64,000 bases of DNA from JAXLYX01 sp046351215. Lineage in GTDB: Bacteria; Myxococcota_A; Polyangia; Polyangiales; Houyiibacteriaceae. Of this stretch, positions 22,926-31,353 are shown one piece after another. The stretch's first letter is position 1. Every line of letters begins with the position of its first letter. Below the pieces are notes generated by a model. The model did no database searches. It had not been told where the DNA came from and worked only from the letters and a program-made list of their open reading frames with translations. Made by a program: the position numbers and the translations under genes. The stretch covers positions 124,001-188,000 of the forward strand of contig JAXLYX010000008.1 of the NCBI GenBank assembly GCA_046351215.1, read 5' to 3'.

Positions 22926-23963
22926 TCAATCGTCCTCGTCGAACGAGCCCGGATCGACGTCCGCCATCTCCGTCGGCGGGATCCCCCGGAACCGGCTCCC
23001 GGGCGCGACCAGGTTCTCGACGAAGCCGATGCCGACGCGGTCGCCCCAGCGGAAGCGGCTGTGCTGCTCGTACCACATCGCGATCTCCTGGGCGGCGCTC
23101 ATCGTCTCCTCGTCGGTCTCGTCCCAATCGTCCGGGAGGGGCGCGAGGATCGTGCTGCCGATCTCCTCGACGTCGATCACGTGCTTCGCACCGTCGACGG
23201 TCTCGAAGCGGAGGCGTCGCCGTTTCGCACGCTTCTTGTGCGGCTCGTGGAGCTCGAGGATGTCGTGCTCGAAGCTGCGGATCGGCGTGACCTGGCCCGC
23301 CGGCGTGGTGATCGCTCCGTCGACGTAGAGCGGCTTCCCGTCCTGATCCTCCTGGAGCCAGAGGTTCACGCAGGCATCGTCGAACTGCGCGTTCAGCCAG
23401 GTGTAGAACGGGAGCGCCGTCCACCGACGCACGCCCCAGCTCCGGTTCTTGTGGCCGACGAGGTCGGTGAAGACGGCGTCGCCGATGCGCACCGAGCCCT
23501 CGAAGACGGAGCTCGTCGTGTAGTGCTCCATGTCGATGATGGGGTCGGGCTCGCCCGGCAGGAAGACGTGCTTGAACCGATAGCTCGGGCAGCGCGGACG
23601 CCAGACGAGGTCGGCGAGCAGACCGACGTTCTCGTCCTCGAAGTGGAGCTTCCATTCCTCCTGCGGACGCACGATCTCGAAGCGGTTCTCGCCGACGGCG
23701 ATCACGCTGCCCGTCGAGGCCTCGAGCTTCTCGAACCAGATGCTCCGCACGTGCCGCGTGCCGATGCGCGCGAAGACGGCCGAGCGCAGGAGGTTCCGAT
23801 GCGGGAAGACCTCGAGCGTCGCGAAGATCGAGAGCTCGCCCTTCTTGTCGGTGACGAAGAAGTACGTCGCGTCGTCGAAGTCCCGATGCGGATGGGCCGC
23901 CTGCCGCAGGGGCTTCGCGTCCTGATGGATGGGGTAGTCGTCGAGGGGGCCGATCCACTTCAT
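22926..23963 (-). CDS. Conserved protein of unknown function, lipocalin/CrtC-like guess
   Basis: 345 residues, soluble, with no signal peptide. Aromatic- and charge-rich with many predicted strands: ATYFFVTDKKGELSIFATLEV, VRSIWFEKLEASTGSVIAVG, SSVFEGSVRIGDAVFTDLVGHKNRSWG with a conserved-looking GHKNRSWG, then FYTWLNAQFDD and LYVDGAI. The G-x-R-SWG turn between two beta blocks is reminiscent of the double-barrel AttH/CrtC (hydroxyneurosporene synthase) and tocopherol-cyclase-like folds, some of which act on isoprenoids. This is a low-confidence fold guess. The gene is divergent from an enoyl-CoA hydratase, 132 bp away. Confidence 0.6.
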   Translation of the reverse strand: MKWIGPLDDYPIHQDAKPLRQAAHPHRDFDDATYFFVTDKKGELSIFATLEVFPHRNLLRSAVFARIGTRHVRSIWFEKLEASTGSVIAVGENRFEIVRPQEEWKLHFEDENVGLLADLVWRPRCPSYRFKHVFLPGEPDPIIDMEHYTTSSVFEGSVRIGDAVFTDLVGHKNRSWGVRRWTALPFYTWLNAQFDDACVNLWLQEDQDGKPLYVDGAITTPAGQVTPIRSFEHDILELHEPHKKRAKRRRLRFETVDGAKHVIDVEEIGSTILAPLPDDWDETDEETMSAAQEIAMWYEQHSRFRWGDRVGIGFVENLVAPGSRFRGIPPTEMADVDPGSFDEDD

Positions 23964-24083
23964 GCGGGCGAGCGTGCCCCGGATGTTTCGCCCACGGCAA
24001 CGTTACAGCCCCGGTCCGGGAGGTCCGTCGGCATTCACGAGCTCCCACGCCGCGAATCCCCTCCTCGCGCGCGCGGCCGCGTG

Positions 24084-24089
24084 TAGGCT
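24084..24089 (+). promoter_or_regulatory. -10 element TAGGCT of a leaderless gene
   Basis: TAGGCT, 6 nt (CGCGCG), then ATG at 24096. No Shine-Dalgarno sequence. Confidence 0.55.
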
Positions 24090-24095
24090 CGCGCG

Positions 24096-24845
24096 ATGGC
24101 CGTGAAGACCGAACGCATCGATCGCGTGCTCGTCGTCGAGCTCGCGCGTCCCGAGAAACGAAATGCCCTGAACGAGGCGATCACCGTCGGCCTCGACGCC
24201 GCGATGAACGAGCTCGAGGACGATCCGTCGCTCGCCTGCGGCATCCTCACGGGCGGGCCGACGATCTTCTCGGCGGGCGCGGATCTCTCGGTCGGACCCG
24301 GCGAGCCCACGCCGCGCGGGGGCATCGCGGGGCTCATCGAGCGCCGGCGGAAGAAGCCCCTCCTCGCCGCGGTCGAGGGCTATGCGCTGGGCGGTGGCCT
24401 CGAGCTCGTCCTCTGCTGCGACCTCGTCGTCGCGTCGCGGACCGCGCGCTTCGGCCTGCCGGAGGTGAAGCGAGGGCTCATGCCCGACTTCGGCGGCGCC
24501 TTCCGCATCGGACGCTTCCTGCCGATCAACGTCGCCCGCGAGATGCTGCTCACCGGCGAGCCCATCGACGCCGAGCGCGCGGAGCGCTTCGGCTTCGTGA
24601 ACCGCCTCGTCGAGCCGGGCGAGACGCGCGAGGTCGCGCTCGAGCTCGCGCGTCGGATCGCGTCGAACGCGCCGCTCGCGATGGCCGAGGCCATCTCGAT
24701 CTTCGAGGCGGATGCGCGCGGCGACGAGACCGCGCTCTGGGAGCGGAGCCACGCGGCCCATGCGCGCCTGCTCGCGTCGGAGGACGTGGCCGAAGGCATC
24801 TCGGCCTTCTTCGAGAAGCGAGCGCCGGTCTGGAAGGGGCGCTGA
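24096..24845 (+). CDS. Enoyl-CoA hydratase/isomerase (crotonase family)
   Basis: 249 residues, normal for the family. Seen: the N-terminal PEKRNALNEAI substrate-loop start, the first oxyanion region FSAGADLS, the second GYALGGGLELVLCCDLVVAS, and LPEVKRGLMPDFGGAFR. An acidic residue is present at only one of the two usual hydratase Glu positions: Glu is in PEVKRGL, while the other position in the GGGLEL stretch needs alignment. The C-terminal helix ends EGISAFFEKRAPVWKGR. Acts on CoA thioesters in beta-oxidation or a related acyl pathway. A second crotonase is at 38402. Its stop overlaps a palindrome shared with the convergent lysoplasmalogenase gene. Confidence 0.9.
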   Translation: MAVKTERIDRVLVVELARPEKRNALNEAITVGLDAAMNELEDDPSLACGILTGGPTIFSAGADLSVGPGEPTPRGGIAGLIERRRKKPLLAAVEGYALGGGLELVLCCDLVVASRTARFGLPEVKRGLMPDFGGAFRIGRFLPINVAREMLLTGEPIDAERAERFGFVNRLVEPGETREVALELARRIASNAPLAMAEAISIFEADARGDETALWERSHAAHARLLASEDVAEGISAFFEKRAPVWKGR

Positions 24846-24854
24846 GCGCTCAGC
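24841..24854. terminator. 14-bp palindrome covering both convergent stop codons
   Basis: GCTGAGCGCTCAGC is a perfect palindrome that contains the TGA of the crotonase gene (24843-24845) and the stop of the lysoplasmalogenase gene (24850-24852 on the other strand). As RNA it could form only a tight hairpin, so its role as terminator is uncertain. Confidence 0.35.
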
Positions 24855-25548
24855 CCGGCGCCGCGCAGTACGCGAGCACGAGCTGCGCGCCGTAGTAGAG
24901 CGGAAGGCCCCAGAGCCGGTTCACGAAGCCCGGTGCGACGAAGCGCTCGCGCGCGACGGCGAGATCCGAGAGGTAGAAGGCGACGGCGCCCACCACGAGG
25001 AGCGCGTTGCCGTGCGCGGCGACGGTGCCGATCGAGAACGCGACCATCAGGGTGATCACCGTCATGTAGGCGATCACCGGAACCTTCATCTTCGCCTCGA
25101 CCGAGGGGAGGAGCCAGCGCGCGACGAAGGCGACGGGCACGGCGAGCGCGAGGAGCGCGCCGCCCACCGCGCCCTTCGAGACACCGCGCTCGACGAATGC
25201 GGCCGCGTACGCCACGTGGCCGAGCAGGAAGGCCACGAGACCGAGGAGGAAGGACCCTCGCGTCTTCGGGATGAGCAGCACGTCCCCGACGAGCGAGAGC
25301 ACGAGCCCGACGAAGAGCGTCGTGCCGAAGGGGCTCGCGAGCGCGTCGACGGAGAGCGCGGCTCCGAGGAAGAAGAGCGAGGCGAGGGGCTTCGAGATCC
25401 ACTCGCCGAGTCGAGAGCCGCGACGCGTGGCGACGAGGAGGGCGGCCGTCGAGAGGGCGGTGGCGAGGGCGAAGGCGGGGAAGGGGGGCACGGCGTGGCG
25501 AGGGTAATGGACCGCGGGTGGAGTGCGCGAGGGCTTGCGTCCCGGCAT
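24850..25548 (-). CDS. Lysoplasmalogenase-like membrane protein (YhhN family)
   Basis: 232 residues from ATG 25548, or 213 if the GTG at 25491 is used; the latter fits the family length and has a TACCCT hexamer 9 nt upstream. About eight hydrophobic segments are present. YhhN signatures are visible: LVLSLVGDVLLI (conserved Asp), LGLVAFLLGHVAYAAAF (conserved His) and AVAFYLSDLAVARERF (conserved Ser-Asp). Known: YhhN/TMEM86 enzymes hydrolyse the vinyl-ether bond of lysoplasmalogens, releasing an aldehyde. Myxobacteria make ether lipids and plasmalogens, so this role is plausible here. Acts in the inner membrane. Confidence 0.85.
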   Translation of the reverse strand: MPGRKPSRTPPAVHYPRHAVPPFPAFALATALSTAALLVATRRGSRLGEWISKPLASLFFLGAALSVDALASPFGTTLFVGLVLSLVGDVLLIPKTRGSFLLGLVAFLLGHVAYAAAFVERGVSKGAVGGALLALAVPVAFVARWLLPSVEAKMKVPVIAYMTVITLMVAFSIGTVAAHGNALLVVGAVAFYLSDLAVARERFVAPGFVNRLWGLPLYYGAQLVLAYCAAPG

Positions 25549-25552
25549 GGCC

Positions 25553-25882
25553 TCAGCCGGCCGTCGGCTCCCTCTCCTCCGCGCGCTCCCGCTTCGACTG
25601 CTTCACGATCCGCGAGCCCAGCACCAGCCCCGACACGCCGAGGACGGAGACGAGCAGGCAGACGCCCGACTCCCCGAACAGGCCGGATCCGAGCACGAAG
25701 ACCGCGCCTGCGTCGGAAGCGGCGAACGAGAGGACGAGGAGCAGGCCGAAGAAGGGAAGCGCCGCGAGCTCCGCGGCGCGGGCTGCGAGCTTCGAGCCCT
25801 TCCGCGAAGCCCACGAGAGCCCGATCGGGAGCACCAGGAGGAACGACCAGAGCGCGATCGCGAGCGAGAAGGCGAGGACCAT
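25553..25882 (-). CDS. Small membrane protein, unknown function
   Basis: 109 residues with three hydrophobic segments: VLAFSLAIALWSFLLVLPIGL, LAALPFFGLLLVLSFAA, and VCLLVSVLGVSGLVLG. A charged tail (RIVKQSKRERAEEREP) lies on the cytoplasmic side by the positive-inside rule. No family is recognised. It ends 5 bp before the ATG of the lysoplasmalogenase gene, so the two are probably co-transcribed. It is divergent from another small membrane protein gene across 38 bp. Longer in-frame extensions are possible but have no coding character. Confidence 0.55.
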   Translation of the reverse strand: MVLAFSLAIALWSFLLVLPIGLSWASRKGSKLAARAAELAALPFFGLLLVLSFAASDAGAVFVLGSGLFGESGVCLLVSVLGVSGLVLGSRIVKQSKRERAEEREPTAG

Positions 25883-25920
25883 GGCACCGACGGAGACCGA
25901 ACGTGTGCCATACCTAGCAC

Positions 25921-26271
25921 GTGCCTCCCACGACACGTGACAGGGCGATCTCCGCCGCGGCCTCCCTGCTCGGGCTGCTCGTCTTCGTCGCCTTCGCTGG
26001 GCTCGCGTGCGAGGTGCCGTGGTGGTGGCTGACGCCGGGGCTTCCCTTCTTCGCGCTCGGAGCCTTCCTCGCGCGACGGGGCGCTTCGCGCTGGCTCCTC
26101 GTGCCCGCGATGCTCGGTCTCGTCCTCGAGCTCGGGGTCTCCGGCGCGACGTTGGTGCGCGACCTCGAGCGCTACGGCGACGCGTTCCGCGCCGACTGCC
26201 AGGACGTAGGCCCGAAGGGTGAAGATCTCGCTTCCTGCGCCGGAATTCGGCGATTTTCCTCGCTCCGGTAG
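25921..26271 (+). CDS. Small membrane protein, unknown function
   Basis: 116 residues from a GTG start. Two or three hydrophobic segments: ISAAASLLGLLVFVAFAGLAC, WWWLTPGLPFFALGAFLARRG and WLLVPAMLGLVLELGVSGATLV. A short soluble tail with two Cys (ADCQDVG...ASCAG) could form a disulfide outside the membrane. No family is recognised. The start is inferred from frame and hydrophobicity; there is no clear ribosome-binding site, and only 38 bp separate it from the divergent gene. Confidence 0.5.
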   Translation: MPPTTRDRAISAAASLLGLLVFVAFAGLACEVPWWWLTPGLPFFALGAFLARRGASRWLLVPAMLGLVLELGVSGATLVRDLERYGDAFRADCQDVGPKGEDLASCAGIRRFSSLR

Positions 26272-26296
26272 AGCGACGCGGCCTCGCGCCCTTTGA

Positions 26297-26302
26297 TAGC
26301 CT
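26297..26302 (+). promoter_or_regulatory. -10 element TAGCCT of a leaderless gene
   Basis: TAGCCT, 6 nt (CCGCCG), then ATG at 26309. No Shine-Dalgarno sequence. Confidence 0.55.
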
Positions 26303-26308
26303 CCGCCG

Positions 26309-27226
26309 ATGCCGTTCCGCCGTCGGTCCAAGAGCTCCGCGATCCGTGCCGTCTCCGTGGCGCTCCTCCTCTCCTCTGCGTCGTGCGATTCGGGGACGGG
26401 CTATTCCGCCACCCCGCCCGACACGCTCGGAGGCGATCGACCCGCGCGTGTGTACGCGCCCTCCGACTACGATCCGGACGTCGCCTATCCGCTCGTCCTG
26501 CTCCTCCACGGCTACGGGGCGAGCGGAGCCGTGCAGGACCTCTATTTCGGCGCGACGAACCGTCTCGACACGAAGCAGTACATCCTGGTCACGCCGGACG
26601 GCGTCAAGGACCCGACGGGCATGCGGTACTGGAACGCCGGCGAGTGCTGCTTGTTCGGTCCGAATCCTCCCGACGACGTCGCGTACCTGACGAGCCTCGT
26701 CGACGAGGTCGTGCGCCACTATCACGTCGATCCGGCGAAGGTCTACGTGCTCGGCCACAGCAACGGCGGCGCCATGGCGATGAAGCTCGCCTGCGTCGCC
26801 TCCGATCGCTTCACCGCGATCGCGAGCCTCGCGGGGACCGCGCCCCTGCAGGAGGCCGATTGCCCGGCCGCCGTTCAGCCGATCAGCGTGCTCGCGATGC
26901 ACGGGACCGCGGACGACGTGGTCCTCTACACGGGTTCCACCGTTCCTCGCTCGCCACTCCTTTCGGCGTATCCGAGCGCGCCCGAGGCCGCGCGCCGCTT
27001 CGCGGCCCGGCTCGGCTGCGATACGAACGCGAGCACGAGCGGCGCGGCGATGGACCTCGACGCGGATCAGGCGGGCGCCGAGACCACGTCCACGCTGTAC
27101 TCGACCGGCTGCGCCACGGGCACGACGACCGAGCTCTGGACGATCGCGGGGGCCGGTCATCTGCCGGCGTTCCAGCCGGATGCGACGGACCGCATCCTCG
27201 ACTGGCTCTTCGCACGCGCGCGCTGA
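26309..27226 (+). CDS. LpqC/PHB-depolymerase-like esterase lipoprotein (CE1-like)
   Basis: 305 residues. The signal peptide ends LLLSSASCDSG, so it is a lipoprotein or is secreted. An alpha/beta-hydrolase core starts at ARVYAPSDYDPDVAYPLVLLLHGYG (oxyanion HGYG). The nucleophile elbow is GHSNGGAMAMKLAC. A C-terminal acid region lies near LAMHGTADDVV (Asp), and the catalytic His is in GAGHLPAF. The order and spacing match the CE1 feruloyl-esterase/LpqC/PHB-depolymerase group, which hydrolyse aromatic or polyester bonds outside the cell. A Cys pair (AGECCL) may stabilise it. The substrate is not defined by context. Confidence 0.85.
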   Translation: MPFRRRSKSSAIRAVSVALLLSSASCDSGTGYSATPPDTLGGDRPARVYAPSDYDPDVAYPLVLLLHGYGASGAVQDLYFGATNRLDTKQYILVTPDGVKDPTGMRYWNAGECCLFGPNPPDDVAYLTSLVDEVVRHYHVDPAKVYVLGHSNGGAMAMKLACVASDRFTAIASLAGTAPLQEADCPAAVQPISVLAMHGTADDVVLYTGSTVPRSPLLSAYPSAPEAARRFAARLGCDTNASTSGAAMDLDADQAGAETTSTLYSTGCATGTTTELWTIAGAGHLPAFQPDATDRILDWLFARAR

Positions 27227-27351
27227 ACGGCTGAGCAGACGCGACCGAGCGCGTCATTCGGCTCGCACGGGCGCGCACAACATGGTCGGGTGTGCTACCC
27301 AGGGAGAGCCGTGCACGGGCGAAGGCCCGTGGGCGGCGCTCGCTCCCCGAG

Positions 27352-28920
27352 ATGAGTCTCGCCATGCACGCTGCGGTCCCGCTCCTCCACGACTACCTGA
27401 TCGAGTCGGCGTGTCGCCTGCCGGACGAGATCGCGCTCGTCTGCCAGAAGCAGCGTCTCTCCTACGCCGAGCTCGACGCACGCTCGAACGCCCTCGCCCA
27501 CGCGCTCGTCGCGTCGGGCGTCGAACGCGGGGATCGCGTCGTGGTCTTCGCCGACAACACCGTCGAGACCGTGGTCTCGTTCTGGGGCGTCCTGAAGGCG
27601 AACGCCGTCGTCTCGATCGTCAATCCGCTGACGAAGGCCGACAAGCTCGCGTATCTGCTCAACGACTGCCGCGCGAGCGCGCTGATCACCGACGGCCACA
27701 TCACCTCGGTCTTCGTCGACGCCGCGGCGCGCTCGCCCCACCTCCGGACCGTGATCGTCTCCGGGCGCCTCGACCGCGAGCGGCTCGCGGCGCTGCCGAA
27801 CGTGCAGGCGTGGGACGACGCGCTCGCGCGCGGCGATCGTGCGGCCCCGCCCGCGCGGCGCAACCTCGACATCGATCTCGCCGCCATCATCTACACCTCG
27901 GGAAGCACCGGCGATCCGAAGGGCGTGATGCTCACGCATCGCAACATGCTCACGGCCGCCACGTCGATCTCGACCTACCTCGAGATCGTCGAGGACGACG
28001 TGATCCTCGGCGTGCTCCCGCTCGCCTTCGACTACGGCCTCTACCAGATGATCATGGCGTTCCGCACGGGCGCCCGCCTCGTGCTGGAGCGCTCGTTCAC
28101 GTACCCCGCGCAGGTCCTGAACCTCGTGGTCGAGGAGGGCGTGACCGGCTTCCCCGGCGTCCCGACGATCTTCGCGATCCTCGCGGAGATGAAGACGATC
28201 AAGTCCTACGACTTCTCGAGGATCCGCTACGTGACCAACACGGCCGCGGCGCTCCCCGTGAAGCACATCCTCGTGCTCCGGGACCTCTTCCCGACGGCGA
28301 AGATCTTCTCGATGTACGGGCTCACGGAGTGCAAGCGCTGCACCTACCTCCCGCCCGCCGATCTCGAGCGGAAGCCGACGAGCGTCGGCATCGCGATCCC
28401 GAACACGGAGCTCTGGATCGTCGACGAGCACGACAACCGGCTCGGCCCGAACCAGGTCGGTCAGCTCGTGATCCGGGGCGCCACCGTGATGCGCGGCTAC
28501 TGGGAGAAGCCCGAGGCCACGGCGAAGAAGCTCCGCCCGGGCCCGCTTCCCGGGGAGCACGTGCTCTACACGGGCGACTACTGCAGGCTCGACGAAGAGG
28601 GCTACCTCTACTTCGTCGGCCGCATGGACGACATCATCAAGTCGCGCGGCGAGAAGGTGGCCCCGAAGGAGGTCGAGACCGCGCTGATGAACGTCCATGG
28701 CGTGAAGGAGGCCGCGGTGATCGGCGTGCCCGACGAGGTGCTCGGGCAGGCGGTGAAGGCCTTCGTGGTGCTCGAGGAAGGCGTCACGTTCACGGAGAAG
28801 GACCTCCAGCGCGAGTGCCAGCAGCGCCTCGAGAACTTCATGGTCCCGAAGCACGTGGTCTTCGTGAGCGAGCTCCCGAAGACGAACACCGGCAAGATCA
28901 CGAAGGCGGGGCTCGCATGA
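27352..28920 (+). CDS. AMP-dependent acyl-CoA ligase / acyl-adenylating enzyme
   Basis: About 522 residues; the start is not certain (GTG 27292, ATG 27352 or ATG 27364). ANL-superfamily motifs are complete: A3 YTSGSTGDPKGVMLTH near residues 180-195, A5 MYGLTECKR, A7 YTGDYCRLDEEGYLYFVGR, A8 DDIIKSRGEKVAPKEVE, and the catalytic A10 Lys in NTGKITKAG. It activates a carboxylate as an acyl-adenylate and then passes it to CoA or another acceptor. The substrate pocket cannot be read by eye. Its stop overlaps the start of the next gene (ATGA), making a coupled unit with a PrmC-like methyltransferase and an amidase. Confidence 0.9.
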   Translation: MSLAMHAAVPLLHDYLIESACRLPDEIALVCQKQRLSYAELDARSNALAHALVASGVERGDRVVVFADNTVETVVSFWGVLKANAVVSIVNPLTKADKLAYLLNDCRASALITDGHITSVFVDAAARSPHLRTVIVSGRLDRERLAALPNVQAWDDALARGDRAAPPARRNLDIDLAAIIYTSGSTGDPKGVMLTHRNMLTAATSISTYLEIVEDDVILGVLPLAFDYGLYQMIMAFRTGARLVLERSFTYPAQVLNLVVEEGVTGFPGVPTIFAILAEMKTIKSYDFSRIRYVTNTAAALPVKHILVLRDLFPTAKIFSMYGLTECKRCTYLPPADLERKPTSVGIAIPNTELWIVDEHDNRLGPNQVGQLVIRGATVMRGYWEKPEATAKKLRPGPLPGEHVLYTGDYCRLDEEGYLYFVGRMDDIIKSRGEKVAPKEVETALMNVHGVKEAAVIGVPDEVLGQAVKAFVVLEEGVTFTEKDLQRECQQRLENFMVPKHVVFVSELPKTNTGKITKAGLA

Positions 28921-29780
28921 CCACCGACGACCTCGAGGCGGCGATCGCGGAGCGGCTCGCGGAGGCGGGGATCGAGGACGCGGCCCGAGACGCCCGACGC
29001 ATCGTCGAAGCGGCCCGTGCGCAGGGCGGAGAGGGCGCGGCCGAGCGCGCGGAGGCGATGGCCTCGCGCCGCGCGGCGGGAGCCCCGCTCGCCTACGTCC
29101 TCGGACGCCAGCGCTTCCTCGGAGTCGAGCTCCTCGCGGATCCGGGGGCGCTCGTTCCCCGCGAAGAGACCGAGCTGCTCGGTCGTCGCGCGATCGCCAT
29201 CCTCCGCGAGGCCTCGTCCACCGGCGAGGGGCTCGTGGCGATCGACATGTGCTGCGGCTCCGGCAACCTCGCTTGCGGCATCGCCGCTGAGCTGCCGGCG
29301 CTGCGGGTCTTCGCGAGCGATCTCACCGATGGCTGCGTCTCGCTCGCGCGACGCAACGTCGAGCACCTCGGCCTCCGCGATCGCGTCACCGTGGTGCAGG
29401 GCGATCTCTTCGCTCCGCTCGACGGGCTCGGCCTCGAGGGCACGATCGACGCGATCGTCTGCAACCCGCCGTACATCTCGACCGGGAGGCTCGCGAAGGA
29501 TCGGGCCGAGCTCCTCGATCACGAGCCGCGCGAGGCCTTCGACGGCGGGCCCTACGGGCTCTCCATCCATCAGCGCGTCGTGAAGGACGCTCTCCGCTAC
29601 CTGCGCCCGGGCGGGCACCTGATGTTCGAGATCGGGCTCGGTCAGGAGAAGCAGATCCAGCTGCTCTTCGACCGCACCCGGGCCTACGAGCCGGTCGTCT
29701 TCGAATGCGATGCCGAGGGGCGGCCCCGCTGCGCGCTGGGAAGGCGGAAAGCGTCCGATTCTGGTACAACGCCCTCGTGA
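28917..29780 (+). CDS. PrmC/HemK-like N5-glutamine methyltransferase
   Basis: 287 residues, starting in a 4-nt overlap with the ligase. The family arrangement is intact: an N-terminal helical domain, the linker RRAAGAPLAYVLGRQRFLGVEL, the VPREETELL hinge, the SAM motif IDMCCGSGNLACGIA, and the catalytic NPPYIS at residues 183-188. PrmC methylates the Gln of the GGQ motif in release factors; NPPY enzymes in general methylate amide or aromatic nitrogens. The typical prfA neighbour is absent. The coupling to an acyl ligase and an amidase suggests a small-molecule or other protein substrate, but housekeeping PrmC cannot be excluded. Confidence 0.85.
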   Translation: MTTDDLEAAIAERLAEAGIEDAARDARRIVEAARAQGGEGAAERAEAMASRRAAGAPLAYVLGRQRFLGVELLADPGALVPREETELLGRRAIAILREASSTGEGLVAIDMCCGSGNLACGIAAELPALRVFASDLTDGCVSLARRNVEHLGLRDRVTVVQGDLFAPLDGLGLEGTIDAIVCNPPYISTGRLAKDRAELLDHEPREAFDGGPYGLSIHQRVVKDALRYLRPGGHLMFEIGLGQEKQIQLLFDRTRAYEPVVFECDAEGRPRCALGRRKASDSGTTPS

Positions 29781-31342
29781 AGATCCACGAGATGTCCGCC
29801 CTCGAGCTGCGCCGCGCGCTCGACGAGAAGAAGCTGACCTCCGAGCAGGTCGTCGAAGCCCTGATCGCGCGCCGCCGCGCCGTCGAGCCCGCGCTCAACG
29901 CCTTCGTCTTCACCCGGGACGCCGATGCCGTCGCCGAGGCCATCAAGGCCGACGCCGAACGCGCGAGCGGTCGCACGGACCTCGGTCCCCTCCACGGTCT
30001 GCCGATCACGGTGAAGGAGAACATCCAGCTCGCCGGCACCGCTTCGACGCTCGGCGTGGCGAAGCGGAAGTCCGAGATCGCGAAGGAGGACGCCGTCACC
30101 GTGCGCCTCGCGCGCGAGCAGGGCGCGATCGTCCTCGGCAAGACCAACGTCCCCCAGACGTTGATCGCGATGGAGACGACGAACTACCTCTTCGGCACCA
30201 CCAACAATCCGTTCGCGAAGTCGCGCACGCCGGGTGGGTCGAGCGGCGGCGAGGCGGCCGCGATCGCGACGGGCGCGAGCGTCCTCGGGATCGGCACGGA
30301 CATCGGCGGCTCGGTGCGCATCCCCGCGGCCTACACGGGGCTCGCGACCATCAAGCCCTCGCTCCACCGCTGGTCGAACCGGGGCTCGGTCGGTCTCCTC
30401 CTCGGGCAGGAGAACGTGCGCTCCCAGATCGGTCCGATGGCCCGCACCACGGCCGAGGTCGCCTTCTTCCTCCGAGCGCTCGACACGCCGCTGCACGCCC
30501 GCTTCGATCCCGAGGTCCCGCCGATGCCGATCGGCGATCCCTCGGCGATCTCGCTCCGCGGCCTGCGCGTGGGCTTCTACGAGGACGACGGCTACTTCAC
30601 GCCCTGCGCCTCGTCGAAGCGCGCCGTGCGGCAGGCCGTGAAGGCGCTCGAGGACGCCGGCGCGATCTGCATTCCCTTCGCCCCGCCCCGCGCGGACGAG
30701 CACTACACGATGATGGCGTGCACGGTGACGGCGGACGGCCTCGCCACGCTCGAGGGTTGGCTCGGCGACGATCCGGTCATCGCGCCCGTCGCGCTCAACC
30801 GACGCCTCGGCACGACCCCGAAGCGGGTCCGCCAGGTGCTCTCGAAGGCCCTCGACCTCGTCGGCGAGAAGCGAATCGCGCGGACCATGGCCGCGGTCGG
30901 CGAGCGCAGCGTGCAGGACTATTGGAAGCTCGTCTGGGATCGCCTCGGCATGCAGCGCGCCGAGATCGACGCCTGGAACGCCCTGTCGATCGACGCCCTG
31001 ATCTGCCCCGCGACCGCGACGGCCGCGCCACAGCACGACGCGACGGCGGACTTCACGCCGACGGCGGTCTACACGACCCGCTACAACATCCTCAATCTCC
31101 CGGCCGGCGTCGTGCCCTGCACCACCGTTCGTTCGGACGAGATGGAGCGACCCGAGCGCAAGGACCGCCTCGACAAGCGGGCCGTCGAGATCCAGCGCGG
31201 GAGCGCGGGCCTCCCGATCGGCGTGCAGATCGTGGGCCGGCCCTACCGCGAGGACGTGGTGCTGGCGGTCATGCAGCGCATCGAGGACGACGCCCGCGCA
31301 CGTGGCGAGGCGCCGCGGACGCCGATCGACCCGCGCGGCTGA
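29777..31342 (+). CDS. Amidase-signature hydrolase (FAAH-like)
   Basis: 521 residues from GTG 29777, which overlaps the previous stop (GTGA). The Ser-cisSer-Lys triad is intact: Lys80 in TVKEN, Ser155 in TPGGSSGGE and Ser179 in GTDIGGSVRIP. The hydrophobic EAFFL-type segments and total length resemble fatty-acid-amide hydrolases rather than GatA. It would hydrolyse an amide bond of a small molecule such as an N-acyl amine. Third gene of the coupled run with the ligase and the methyltransferase. A second, unrelated-context amidase is at 32169. Probably cytoplasmic or membrane-associated. Confidence 0.9.
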   Translation: MKIHEMSALELRRALDEKKLTSEQVVEALIARRRAVEPALNAFVFTRDADAVAEAIKADAERASGRTDLGPLHGLPITVKENIQLAGTASTLGVAKRKSEIAKEDAVTVRLAREQGAIVLGKTNVPQTLIAMETTNYLFGTTNNPFAKSRTPGGSSGGEAAAIATGASVLGIGTDIGGSVRIPAAYTGLATIKPSLHRWSNRGSVGLLLGQENVRSQIGPMARTTAEVAFFLRALDTPLHARFDPEVPPMPIGDPSAISLRGLRVGFYEDDGYFTPCASSKRAVRQAVKALEDAGAICIPFAPPRADEHYTMMACTVTADGLATLEGWLGDDPVIAPVALNRRLGTTPKRVRQVLSKALDLVGEKRIARTMAAVGERSVQDYWKLVWDRLGMQRAEIDAWNALSIDALICPATATAAPQHDATADFTPTAVYTTRYNILNLPAGVVPCTTVRSDEMERPERKDRLDKRAVEIQRGSAGLPIGVQIVGRPYREDVVLAVMQRIEDDARARGEAPRTPIDPRG

Positions 31343-31353
31343 ACGCGCGTCGC

